64,000 nt of DNA from Pteria penguin (GCA_035048485.1 CM068584.1:67270179-67334178), one strand, 5' to 3'. Shown: positions 1-13,800, numbered from the stretch's first letter. Numbers and translations: made by a program. The notes: generated by a model not told the origin, from the sequence alone.

Positions 1-1276
1 CTATTGAGAGTTAGCTTCCTTGTTAAGTCAACAGACAATGAGGTCTATAGAGAGTTAGCTTCCTTGATAGGTCAACAGACTATGAGGTCTATAGAGTATT
101 AGCTTCCTTGTTAAGTCAACAGACTATGAGGTCCATAGAGTATTAGCTTCCTTGTTAAGTCAACAGACTATGAGGTCTATAGAGAGCTAGCTTTGTTTGG
201 TCAACAGACTATGTGGTCTGTAGAGAAGTAGCTTTCTTGTTAGGTCATCAGACTATGAGGTCTATTGAGAGTTAGCTTAGGTCAATAGACTATGAGGTCT
301 ATAGAGAGTTAGCTTCCTTGTTAGGTCATCAGACTATGAGGTCTATTGAGAGTTAGCTTAGGTCAACAGACAATGAGGTCTATAGAGAGTTAGCTTCCTT
401 GTTAGGTCAACAGACAATGAGGTCTATAGAGAGTTAGGTTCCTTGTTAAGTCAACAGACTTTGAGGTCTATAGAGAGCTAGCTTCCTTGTTAAGTCAACA
501 GACTATGAGGTTCATAGAGTATTAGCTTCCTTGTTAAGTCAACAGACTATGAGGTTCATAGAGTATTAGCTTCCTTGTTAAGTCAACAGACTGTGAGGTC
601 TATAGAGAGCTAGTTTCCTTGTTAAGTCAACAGACTATGAGGTCCATAGAGTATTAGCTTCGTTGTTAAGTCAACAGACTGTGAGGTCTATAGAGAGCTA
701 GCTTCCTTGTTAAGTCAACAGACTATGAGGTCCATAGAGTATTAGCTTCCTTGTTAAATCAACAGACTGTGAGGTCTATAGAGAGCTAGCTTCCTTGTTA
801 AGTCAACAGACTATGAGGTCCATAGAGTATTAGCTTCCTTGTTAAGTCAACAGACTGTGAGGTCTATAGAGAGCTAGCTTCCTTGTTAAGTCAACAGACT
901 ATTAGGTCCATAGAGTATTAGCTTCCTTGTTAAGTTAACAGACTGTGAGGTCTATAGAGAGCTAGCTTCCTTGTTAGGTCATCAGACTATGAGGTTTATT
1001 GAGAGTTAGTTTAGGTCAACAGACTATGAGGTCTATAGAGAGCTAGCTTCCTGGTTAAGTCAACAGACTATGAGGTTCATAGAGTATTAGCTTCCTTGTT
1101 AAGTCAACAGACTATGAGGTCTATAGAGAGCTAGTTTCCTTGTTAAGTCAACAGACTATGAGGTCCATAGAGTATTAGCTTCCTTGTTAAGTCAACAGAC
1201 TGTGAGGTCTATAGAGAGTTAGCTTCCTTGTTAAATCAACAGACTGTGAGGTCTATAGAGAGCTAGCTTCCTTGTC
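1..1276. repeat. 44-bp minisatellite, about 29 copies
   Basis: Units contain GTCAACAGACTATGAGGTCT followed by ATAGAGAGTTAGCTTCC-type sequence. In the middle (about 560-960) two unit variants (AGAGAGCTAG and AGAGTATTAG) alternate, giving an 88-bp dimer. It runs off the left edge of the window and lies in the intron before the first visible exon. Confidence 0.95.
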
Positions 1277-1599
1277 CAGACTATGATAATTATTATCTCA
1301 GTAACAAGACCATCATACTCTTTTACTACTTAGCTAAGCTTTGTTGGAGCTTGCTTCTTTTGAGACCAAAAGATTATTGGTTTTAATCACACTGGTGATT
1401 TGTTGGTTTGGATCACACTGGTGATTTGTTGGTTTTAATCAAACTGGTGATTTGTTGGTTTCCTTTTCCTGAGTATGGCAGTAAAGAGCAAATTCCTCTT
1501 TCCTAACAAGTGACATTACAATAAACAGCAAACAAGCAGTCAAAGTAACAAGAGGACACATTCCTCAGTGATTTATATTTTTATATTTCGATGTTACAG
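1277..1599 (+). other. Intron remainder before contactin-like exon 1
   Basis: It holds three short repeats of a TTGGTTT..CACTGGTGATTTG motif at about 1378-1470 and the acceptor of the exon. No other feature is seen. Confidence 0.6.
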
Positions 1600-1802
1600 G
1601 GCCAATAATTATGAGCAGATGTGGCGGTATGACTGGATACGTGGAGGAGGAAAACCATTACCAGCCACAGCAAAGTTCTCTGACTTCAACAGAGTGCTAA
1701 CCATAGAGAATTCCAAGCTGGAAGACCAGGGAATATATACGTGTATCGTGCGTCGTGGAAACAAGGCCAGCGATTCTAAAGACTACCTCCTCAATCTGGA
1801 AG
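1600..1802 (+). CDS. Contactin-like exon 1 of window: C-terminal part of an Ig domain (Ig3-like)
   Basis: The exon starts after TGTTACAG with the third base of a codon and ends before GTAAGG in phase 1. It encodes WRYDWIRGGG, then LEDQGIYTCIV, the F-strand cysteine motif of an I-set Ig domain. The rest of the domain must be in an upstream exon. Confidence 0.85.
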
Positions 1803-4800
1803 GTAAGGTCAGACGATGACAATGTGACACAATCCATTATACCTTGTAAATCATTAACTTATAACAGCCTGCTTAGTGTGGTAATAACAAAGGGATGGCT
1901 GCACAACAACCGACAATCCGGGAACTTAGGTGTAAGTTTAAATCTTAATAATGTCACAGAATTTTTTTTGTCACAGAATTTTTTTTGTCACAGAATTTGA
2001 ATGATGATCCTTCAAAGTGTTAACAACTGAGAGAAAAATCTGATCTCTATATTATAATGAGAAGAACACTCTGTCACAAAGTATAGTGACAAAGGATAGT
2101 GACAAAGTGTATAGTGACAGAGTATAGTGACAAATTATAGTGACAGAGTATAGTGACAGAGTATAGTGACAAAGTATAGTGACAAAGTATAGTGACAAAG
2201 TGTATAGTGACAGAGTATGGTGACAAAGTATAGTGACAGAGTATAGTGACAAAGAATAGTGACAAAGTGTATAGTGACAGAGTATAGTGACAAAGTATAG
2301 TGACAGAGTATAGTGACAAAGAATAGTGACAAAGTGTATAGTGACAAAGTATAGTGACAGAGTATAGTGACAAAGAATAGTGACAAAGTGTATAGTGACA
2401 GAGTATAGTGACAAAGTATAGTGACAGAGTATAGTGACAAAGTATAGTGACAAAGAACAGTGACAAAGTATATAGTAACAGAGTATGGTGACAAAGTATA
2501 GTGACAGAGTATAGTGACAGAATATAGTGACAGTATTGTGACAGAGTATAGTGACAGAGTATAGTGACAGAGTATAGTGACAAAGTGTATAGTGACAGAG
2601 TATGGTGACAAAGTATAGTGACAGAGTATAGTGACAGAGTATAGTGACAAAGTATAGTGACAAAGTATAGTGACAAAGTGTATAGTGACAGAGTATGGTG
2701 ACAAAGTATAGTGACAGAGTATAGTGACAGAATATAGTGACAGTATTGTGACAGAGTATAGTGACAGAGTATAGTGACAAAGGATAATGACAAAGTGTAT
2801 AGTGACAGAGTATAGTGACAAATTATAGTGACAGAGTATAGTGACAAAGAATAGTGACAAAGTGTATAGTGACAGAGTATAGTGACAAAGTATAGTGACA
2901 GAGTATAGTGACAAAGTATAGTGACAAAGAACAGTGACAAAGTATATAGTAACAGAGTATGGTGACAAAGTATAGTGACAGAGTATAGTGACAGAATATA
3001 GTGACAGTATTGTGACAGAGTATAGTGACAGAGTATAGTGACAAAGTATAGTGACAGAGTATAGTGACACAGTAAAGTGACAGAGTATAATGACAAAGTA
3101 TAGTGATAGAGTATAGTGACAGAGTATAGTGACAAAGTATAGTATAGTGACACAGTGTTTTTCTCATTACTGTTATAACCATTGCACTTCCCTCTGGAAG
3201 TCTAAGAGAGATTTTTATTAGCTCACCTGAGCCGAAGGCTTCAGTGAGCTATTGTGATCAATCACCGTCCGTCATCCGTCGTTAACTTTTCACATTTTCG
3301 ACTTCTTCTCCAGAACCACTGAACAGAATTTGATGAAACTTGATAAGCATGTAGTACTCATGGTCCCCTACAAGTGTTGTTGTTTTTCGTCCGGATTCAT
3401 CAACAGGTGGCGCCACCACAGGCAAAAGTAGGTCAAAGAGGGTACCCTCCTTTGACAAACTTCTTCTTCAGACCGGGGCCATACAGAGACAAACCGAATG
3501 CATAGGAATGATCTAGAGGGATGTGTGAAGAAGTGTTGTTATTTTTGGTTCCGTTCCGAAATCAAATTTTTGACGTTTTTTTTGTACTTGGTAGTTTTAA
3601 TGCAGAAAAGAGGTATTTTTTTCTTTTAGTAAACATTGATGCATTAATTTGGTTTAATTTGATCATTTTGATGGTAAGAAATACTACTGCGAAGAAAATT
3701 TTTCAATATTTTATGTTTTGGATTTTTTATGAATTTTTTAAGACTTTCAAGAAAAAGGGGGGTGGGATAATTGGTGTAAACATTTCACAGTTTGAACTTT
3801 TTCTTCGGAACCACTTGCTGGAATTCAATGAAACTTGGCATGCATCAAATACTCAAGGTCCTTGACAAATGTGGTCATCTTTGTCAGGATCCATGAACAG
3901 GTGGCACCACCACAGACAAAAGTAGGTCACAGAGGGTACCCTCCTTTGACAAACTTCTTATTCAGATAGGGTGCATACAGCGACAAACAGACTGCATAGG
4001 AATGATTTAGAGGCATATGGGAAGAAGTGTTGATATTTTTGGTTCCATTCCGAAATCAAATTTTTGACGTTTTTTCATTTTTATTTTGGACTTTGTTATT
4101 TTAATGCATTAAAGAGTTATTATTTTCTTTTAGTAAACATTGATGCATTCATTTGGTTTCATTTAATCATTTCTATGGTAAGGAATGCTGATGCGAAGGA
4201 ATTTTTTATTCTAGCCTGAAATAAAATTTGACATATTTTCAACATCTGTGTTGACTTAGTCACATTAATGCAAAAATAAATGAATTCTTCCTTCATGCAT
4301 GACTGATCATCTAGGTACTCAGGTGAGCGATATAGGCCCACTTGGGCCTCTTGTTATCTCTATATGTTTCTGCATGTATGGTATCCCAGAATGTTTGCTT
4401 CATAATTTACTATGGCTGAAGTTTTGTTTGTTGAATGACACTACCAGTATTAGTGGACATGTTGACCTACTTTAGAATGTCTTTTAAGATTTGCCAACAT
4501 TTTATGTTCCAGCCAAGCCTTACTTCATTATTCCTCTCAAGTCGCAGTTTGTGGATAAAGGCAGCCAGTTGACATGGCGATGTGAAGCTAGCGGATATCC
4601 CTCACCTGTCTACAGGTAACTATGGCAACCAGAGCCATGTTTCCTAAAATGTTAAAACTAATTTAAAAAAGGTAGGAGTAAAAATTTGTAGAGAATTTAT
4701 ATACATATATATAATTTTCTTCGAACGTGTGACCTGGTTATATTTTGATAATTTGCTGTGTTTTAATTAACAACATGGAAACTTCAAAAACTTGAATTTA

Positions 4801-7800
4801 CCAACACTCATATAGTAATTTTATAGGTCCCGTTATTAAAATTCAATTAAATTAGCTGTAAACCCCATAATTTTTTATTATGTGAATATTTTATGTTTAA
4901 TACATGTACAAATATGATAACTGTGATGACTTACACACATACAGACACTGAATACATTTTTATACAGACATACATATGTGACACAACATATAGAGACATA
5001 CAATTTTTACTGTGCAGGTAAATTTTAGTGCTAAGTTCTCATGATATATTGTCATGGTCATGGATTAGTGCAGATAGGGCAATGCTGTGATAAACTCTGT
5101 TTAAATGAGTATACATGCATACAGTATGTTAACTATACCATTATACAGTGATAAATCATTACCACATAATTTGTGTTTTGTGCTTTTCAGGTGGTATAAA
5201 AACGGCATGTTGATTCAGAATGTCCAGGGAGACATCACTGTGTCAGGGAATACCCTGACCATCCAGAATCTGCATGATCGACATAACGGCATGTACCAGT
5301 GTGCTGCCACTAACAGCCATGGCACTAGCATGAGTGAAGCACAACTCAAGGTCATGTGTAAGTATAGCTGATGACATGGCACTAGCATTAGCAAAGCACA
5401 ACTCAATGTCATGTGTTAGTATAGCTGATTTCATGGCACTAGCAAGAGCAAAGCACAACTCAGTGTGTCATGTGTTAGTATACTATAGCTGATTTCATGG
5501 CACTAGCATGAGTGAGTCATGTATTGAATCATATGCCTATACAGTACACTGTTATCATAATGCGTAGTAAGCCTTTACAGTACTTGAGTATCAATGAATT
5601 GTATGCCTGTATTGTACTCGGTGATAAGCATCAAGTGATTGTGTATGTATGCTGGCAAGATGAGATGAGATCACATCAGATAATATGAATGGATAATGTG
5701 ACACTTCTCTGATGTTATTACACACCTAAAATATTGTATTTATAACTTGGTTATCTACATGTGGTTTCAATGTCAATTTCTTGGTCAGGACTTATATATT
5801 GGATCTGAATGCATAATAAAGTAATGCTGTATGATAAGCATTGCTTAACTTTAATAAAGAAAAATGAAATATATATTGCTTCTTATAAAAAATAAGTCTC
5901 ACATTACACAAAGCAAGGGATAATCCTACCAAAAAATAAGTCTCACGTATCACAAAGCAAGGGATAATCCTACCAAAAAATAAGTCTCACGTATCACAAA
6001 GCAGGGATAATCCTACCAAAAAATAAGTCTCACGTAACACAAAGCAAGGGATAATCCTACCAAAAAATAAGTCTCACGTATCACAAAGCAGGGATAATCC
6101 TACCAAAAAATAAGTCTCACGTATCACGTATCACAAAGCAAGGGATAATCCTACCAAAAAATAAGTCTCACGTATCACAAAGCAGGGATAATCCTACCAA
6201 AAAATAAGTCTCACGTATCACAAAGCAGGGATAATCCTACCAAAAAATAAGTCTCACGTATCACAAAGCAAGGGATAATCCTACCAAAAAATAAGTCTCG
6301 TATATCACAAAGCAAGGGATAATCCTACCAAAAAATAAGTCTCATGTATCACAAAGCAGGGATAATCCTACCAAAAAATAAGTCTCACGTATCACAAAGC
6401 AAGGGATAATCCTACCAAAAAATAAGTCTCTGGTATCACAAAGCAGGGATAATCCTACCAAAACATAAGTCTCACGTATCACAAAGCAAGGGATAATCCT
6501 ACCAAAAAATAAGTCTCATATATCACAAAGCAAGGGATAATCCTACCAAAAAATAAGTCTCACGTATCACAAAGCAGGGATAATCCTACCAAAAAATAAG
6601 TCTCACGTATCACAAAGCAAGGGATAATCCTACCAAAAAATAAGTCTCACGTATCACAAAGCAGGGATAATCCTACCAAAAAATAAGTCTCACGTATCAC
6701 AAGGCAGGGATAATCCTACCAAAAAATAAGTCTCATGTATCACAAAGCAGGGATAATCCTACCAAAAAATAAGTCTCACGTATGACAAAGCAAGGGATAA
6801 TCCTACCAAAAAATAAGTCTCGTATATCACAAAGCAAGGGATAATCCTACCAAAAAATAAGTCTCACGTATCACAAAGCAGGGATAATCCTACCAAAAAA
6901 TAAGTCTCAAGTATCACAAAGCAGGGATAATCCTACCAAAAAATAAGTCTCACGTATCACAAAGCAGGGATAATCCTACCAAAAAATAAGTCTCACATAT
7001 CACAAAGCATGGGATAATCCCACCAAAAAATAAGTCTCACGTATCACAAAGCAGGGATAATCCTACCAAAAAATAAGTCTCATGTATCACAAAGCAAGGG
7101 ATAATCCTACCAAAAAGAGTCAAAAAGGTAAGAATGATTAACATTGTCTACGTTATTATTGTTCATGCTGACCTCTACTGACTTTTCAGACTTTGCTCCC
7201 AAGTTTTCTAAGAATCCCTTACAAGACATGGTGGGAGCCCTGAATGGGGAGATAACTATCGTATGTAAACCCGAAGCTGCTCCTCACGCCCTGATCTCCT
7301 GGAAGAAGGACAACATTGTCATAGCAGAAGATGGTCGCCGCAAAAAGATGGCAAATGGATATTTACATATTACGAAATTGGGATACGGGGATTCTGGGTA
7401 TTACACATGTGTGGCAGAGAATGTTATAGGAACTAATCAAAGCACTGCCAGGATCAGTGTCAAGGGTAAGTCACAGTTCTGATAGGGTAAGTGTCAAGGG
7501 TAAGTCATACTCAGAAAGCATCAGTGTAATGATAAGTCATAGTCTGGCTGACAAGGCAAGTGCCAAGGGTAAGTCTGTCCTGATAGGGTAAGTGTTACAG
7601 TATGGGTAAGTCACAGTCCAAATATCAGGCCATAATGGTTTATATTTAGAATAGTCTCAATCTCCTAGAGTTAAGCATAAAAACTGAAATGCATTGTTCT
7701 ATATACATAAACATGATGTCTGTTCTTGATACCACTAGAGATGCTCTCTGTTCTATATACATAAATGGGATGTCTGTTCTTGATACCACTAGAGATGCTC

Positions 7801-10800
7801 TCTGTTCTATATACATAAACATGATGTCTGTTCTTGATACCACTACAGATGCTCTCTGTGATATATACATAAATGTGATGTCTGTTCTTGATACCACTAG
7901 AGATGCTCTCTGTTCTATATACATAAACATGATGTCTGTTCTTGATACCACTACAGATGCTCTCTGTGATATATACATAAATGTGATGTCTGTTCTTGAT
8001 ACCACTAGAGATGCTCTCTGTTCTATATACATAAACATGATGTCTGTTCTTGATACCACTACAGATGCTCTCTGTTCTATATACATAAATGTGATGTCTG
8101 TTCTTGATACCACTAGAGATGCTCTCTGTTACAGCTGCCACTAACATCGTACAGATGCCCATGGACACGACAGTACAGGTCAACAAGACGGCTTTCATCC
8201 AATGCCGTGCTTCCTATGACACCAACCTTGACCTCATCTACATCTGGAAAAAGAATGACAGACTCATTGATTTCAAGAAAGAAACTCACTATAGACTCGT
8301 AAGCTGTATCCTTTCTTTACATTATCACTGAGTGATCACATTATGCTACTTCCTTACAAAATAGCTTGCACAATGTAACAAATGTCTGGGTATCTACCCC
8401 AGTTTTATGTAATGATGAGTCTTAGATTTTGTTTAGATTTCATCTACAGATTTGCTATATTGTGTAGAAGACCTGCTTGAGCCTTAGAACTTGACAAATT
8501 TAGTAGGGGGTCTGTCATGATATAGGGAGGAATAAGTGTCAATGGCAAAACTGACCTCTATATTGTTGAGAACGGTAGTTTAACAGCAGAGATTCTTGGT
8601 GTACATGTACAACATATGAATGTGTAGTAGGTCCATATTTTATTCTAAGGGAGGATAATGCTTGCCCATACATTTCCGCCTCAGTAAGCAATTATACTTT
8701 ATATGTGAAAAAATGGAGCTCTTGCTACAATAGTGATTGAACACACCAAGCACAGTGCCAGCGCTTCTCAAATGTTCAGCCCTCTTCATACATTATATTG
8801 CTAGTACCAATTTTTCCCTTAATTATATGGGTTTTTTTTTAAGTGATCACTAGATCCAACTTTAACTATTCATAGTACTTAGTGTCATTGTCACGTCAGT
8901 GTTAAATTCATGTTTAAGACGCCATTTATTTATGAGGTCATTATGAATAAGTGTGCCAAAAGGTGCCATGTTGGATATTTGGTGATCTGTTGATTTGATG
9001 TAAACTGTGTTTGTACAGGAACATGCACCGACAGCTACTGGACTTTACATAGTACAAACACAGTTCAAGCATGCAGGGGTATACGAGTGTATAGCTAAAA
9101 CAACGTTGAATGAAGCTGTCAAGAGAGCTACCCTAACTGTCGTAGGTAAGTTATTCTTTGTTGTCAGTAGGGTAATATTACCTGTAAAGACAACAGGTCG
9201 TGTGATGATGAAAACAAATCAGTATATCATTTTATTTCAGGAGTAGGCAGGTATAGAATTTTTTCTCCTTCAGTTTGCATACTTAAGCTTGACAATGTAT
9301 CAGTGATAAAACCTAGACTGCTTGAGTGTGTAAACATGTGCCACATTATATGGGTAGCACTTTGTGCCATATTATATGGGTAGCACTTTGTGCCACATTA
9401 TATGGGTAGCACTTTGTGCCACATTATATGGGTAGCACTTTGTGCCATATTATATGGGTAGCACTTTGAGCCACATTATATGGGTAGCACTTTGTGCCAC
9501 ATTATATGGATAGCACTTTGTGCCACATTATATGGGTAGCACTTTGTGCCACATTATATGGGTAGCACTTTGTGCCACATTATATGGGTAGCACTTTGTG
9601 CCACATTATATGGGTAGCATTTTGTGCCACATTATATGGGTAGCACTTTGTGCCACATTATATGGGTAGCACTTTGTGCCATATTATTATATATTGATAG
9701 CACATGTGCGATGTTATTATATTCATATCACTAAATGCCATTTTATTATATTGATAGCACTATATGCCATATTATTATATTGATAGTTCTATATGTCATA
9801 TTATAATATTGATAGTTCTATGTGTAATATTATTATATTGATAGCACTATATGCCATATTATTATATTGATAGCACTATATGCCATATTATTATATTGAT
9901 AGCACTATATGCCATATTATTATATTGATAGTTCTATGCCATATTATTATATTGATAGTTCTATATGCCATATTATAATATTGATAGCACTATATGCCAT
10001 ATTATTATATTGATAGCACTATATGCCATATTATTATATTGATAGCACTATATGTCATATTATTATATTTATAGTTCTATGTGTCATATTATTATATTGA
10101 TAGCACTATATGCTATATTACATCAGTAGGAATATATAAGATATTATATCAGCAGGTCGATATGGCATTTTACATGCCATATCACATTATTGGTGGAACG
10201 TTATGGCATATTATCTGGGTGGGATTATGTGCCATATTATTATCTGGATTGGACTATGTGCCATATTATTGTTTTGGTAGGACTACTAGTATGCGCAGTA
10301 CTATTTTTTCAGTTGGACTATATGGGTGAATTCTCTTTTAATCGTAATGACTTTTTGAAATTCAAACAGTACTTATTATGTGAATTAATATTTGATTTGA
10401 AGGTTAGAAAATTATTTGAACAGAATGACACTGAATGTTTAGCCTTTATCTAGCTCCCTATCACTACCACAGATTGCTCTCTGGGCTTTGATTCATAGAC
10501 TTACAGAACAGATCAGCAGGTAAATGGGATACTTCTTCACTTCTCTTTCACTGTATAAGTTATTGGAATATGGTGTATGTATGTTTCAGGTCCCCCTGGA
10601 GAGCCAGCAGGACTAGTGGCTGAGGCAGGATCTATGACCAAGAACTCCATTCAGCTTAACTTCTTCCCTGGCACAGACCATGGAGCTCCAATCTCCTACT
10701 TTGTGGTGCAGAAAATGAACGAGTACACCGAGGAATGGGAGCTGGTGGAAGAAAGTAAGGTCATTAATGATACAGGGAATGATGTCACGAACAAAGTAAG

Positions 10801-13800
10801 GTCATTAATGATACAGGGAATGATGTTGCGAACAAAGTAAGGTCATTAATGATACAGGGAATGATGTCGCGAACAAAGTAAGGTCATTAATGATACAGGG
10901 AATGATGTCGCGAACAAAGTAAGGTCATTAATGATACAGGGAATGATGTCGCGAACAAAGTAAGGTCATTAATGATACAGGGAATGATGTCGCGAACAAA
11001 GTAAGGTCATTAATGATACAGGGAATGATGTCGCGAACAAAGTAAGGTCATTAATGATCCAGGGAATGATGTCGCGAACAAAGTAAGGTCATTAATGATA
11101 CAGGGAATGATGTCGCGAACAAAGTAAGGTCATTAATGATACAGGGAATGATGTCGCAAAAAAAGTAAGGTCATTAATGATACAGGGAATGATGTCACAA
11201 AGAAAGTAAGGTCATTAATGATACAGGGAATGATGTCGCGAACAAAGTAAGGTCATTAATGATACAGGGAATGATGTCGCGAAGAAAGTAAGGTCATTAA
11301 TGATACAGGGAATGATGTCGCGAAGAAAGTAAGGTCATTAATGATACAGGGAATGATGTCGCGAAGAAAGTAAGGTCATTAATGATACAGGGAATGATGT
11401 CGCGAACAAAGTAAGGTCATTAATGATACAGGGAATGATGTCGCGAACAAAGTAAGGTCCTTAATGATACAGGGAATGATGTCGCGAACAAAGTAAGGTC
11501 CTTAATGATACAGGGAATGATGTCGCGAACAAAGTAAGGTCATTAATGATACAGGGAATGATGTAGCGAACAAAGTAAGGTCATTAATGATACAGGGAAT
11601 AATGTCGCGAACAAAGTAAGGTCATTAATGATACAGGGAATGATGTCGCGAACAAAGTAAGGTCATTAATGATACAGGGAATGATGTCGCGAACAAAGTA
11701 AGGTCATTGATGATACAGGGAATGATGTCGCGAACAAAGTAAGGTCATTGATGATACAGGGAATGATGTCACGAAGAAAGTAAGGTCATTAATGATACAG
11801 GGAATGATGTCGCGAAGAAAGTAAGGTCATTAATGATACAGGGAATGATGTCTTGAACAAAGTAAGGTCATTAATGATACAGGGAATGATGTCTTGAACA
11901 AAGTAAGGTCCTTAATGATACAGGGAATGATGTCGCGAACAAAGTAAGGTCCTTAATAATACAGGGAATGATGTCGCGAACAAAGTGAGGTCATTAATGA
12001 TACAGGGAATGATGTCGCGAACAAAGTAAGGTCATTAATGATACAGGGAATGATGTCTTGAACAAAGTAAGGTCATTAATGATACAGGGAATGATGTCGC
12101 GAACAAAATAAGGTCATTAATGATACAGGGAATGATGTCACGAAGAAAGTAAGGTCATTAATGATACAGGGAATGATGTCGCGAACAAGGATCCTGCCAT
12201 CCTTAAAATTGCTTCTGTAGTTTGAATGTAAACTTTTAAGGTTATCATGCTGCTGTCGAGAATCGTTCTGGGATAAAAATATTTGTACTGAGACAGTGCA
12301 TTGGAAAATCATATATTATTGCAGTATCAGAAAAATTGCCTGAAGCATAAAATTCTTTTTCTTGTAAAAACTATGATTAGAATTAATAGTAATTTATAGT
12401 GAAGTCATTATTGAGTAGTATTGTAGATTGAAACAAACTGCAGATTTAATGTTTAGCCAGCTTAGCTCAGTCAGCATGTTGATTGGTTTGTGACCGAAGG
12501 GTCCTAGGTTTGACTCCTGTCGGTTTTCCTGTCTTTTAGATGAGATAGTAAATACAGAGGTCCAGTTTCAAAGTGGACGTGGCACGTAAAAGATTCCTCA
12601 CTTCTCTGGGTCTGTCCATTACATAGTTATAAAAGATCCTTCACTTCTCTGGGTCTGTCCATTGCATATTTATAAAAGATCCTTCGCTTCTCTGGATCTG
12701 TCCATTGCATAGTTATGAATTTCTGTGCCATAACTATATAAATGCAAAACTCTCTATCGCGTCGGACTCCTGATCGGGAGGCCCGGGTTCGAGTCCCACT
12801 CTGGTCATGCCGGTGTCCTGTCTTTCAGATGAGACAGTAAAAACCGGGGGGCCCCGTGTCGTGGTATGCATGGCACGTTAAAGATCCCTCACTGCTTCGG
12901 GTGGGTCCGTTGCAAAGGTCAAAATTTGTATGTATGCTCCGCATCAGGCAGATGCCTTCACCATATACGTGAAATATTCATGGTGTGACGTAAAACAATA
13001 ATCAATCAATCAATCAAAACTCTCAGTGGGAAGTAAAACAAGAATTAAATAAAAGATGAAATGTAATTTTTTCATGACACAGTCTAGGGATATTGCTGAA
13101 CATTGCTCCAATGTTTCTGTAAGTTTCATTTATGTATAAAAAGTACTGATGGGAATTCAGTTTGAAATCATTATCCATTATCACAAACAAACAAACAAAC
13201 AATCAATCATCAATTATGTAATTGGTTTCTCACAATGTAAGGATTAAAGAAAACTCATTTTGGGAAAATATTTTGTGTATTAAATAATCTAACATCCTGA
13301 TGTACTTCACACCACCTGGACAACGGTAAATAATAAATTATGAAATATTGTAATCATTAATCAAGAGAAGACATCTGACAAAGCTGTATGACACAAATCA
13401 CCAAGGACTGCATACAAAAAATGATAATAGTAGAATATACACAGAACAACATTACAAAAATATTTGATTGCGCTGTGGTTACGATACCGACTTAGGAAGG
13501 TCAGCTGAAGTAACAAACGTTACTCAATCGGTGTGGTTAACCGGTTTACAGGTGCCCACCTTCCCACTCACTTCATTTTAGCTAAAGCAATCAACTGTCA
13601 ACTATATTAAGTCAACAGGCTGTCACCCGTGATACTACTCAGTCCAAAATCTAACACTGATATATATGCACAACCACTGTAATTGCCTGAGATAAAGCTT
13701 TCAAGACCTATGTATTGTATTTCTGCATAAAGTACATTGATTTGTGACGTCATAATGCCCCATATTTTACCCACTTTTCAACATAGAAAGCGATGTTTGG

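Noticed and set aside
2052..3182. Long reverse-strand open frames (up to about 359 codons) of SLYSVTILCHYT type
   Set aside because: All three reverse frames are open because the 13-bp unit lacks stops in every frame. No start context, splice site or domain.
5885..7118. CRISPR-like regular array
   Set aside because: No distinct spacers: the whole 43/44-bp period is repeated. The context is an intron of a eukaryotic gene.
7646..8198. Open frames on both strands across the 54-bp repeat
   Set aside because: Artefact of a stop-free 54-bp unit. Only the exon at 8135-8298 has homology.
12455..12530. Functional tRNA gene
   Set aside because: Internal promoter boxes are present but the cloverleaf is degenerate and continues into a SINE body. 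The same applies at 28.9-29.1 and 53.1 kb.
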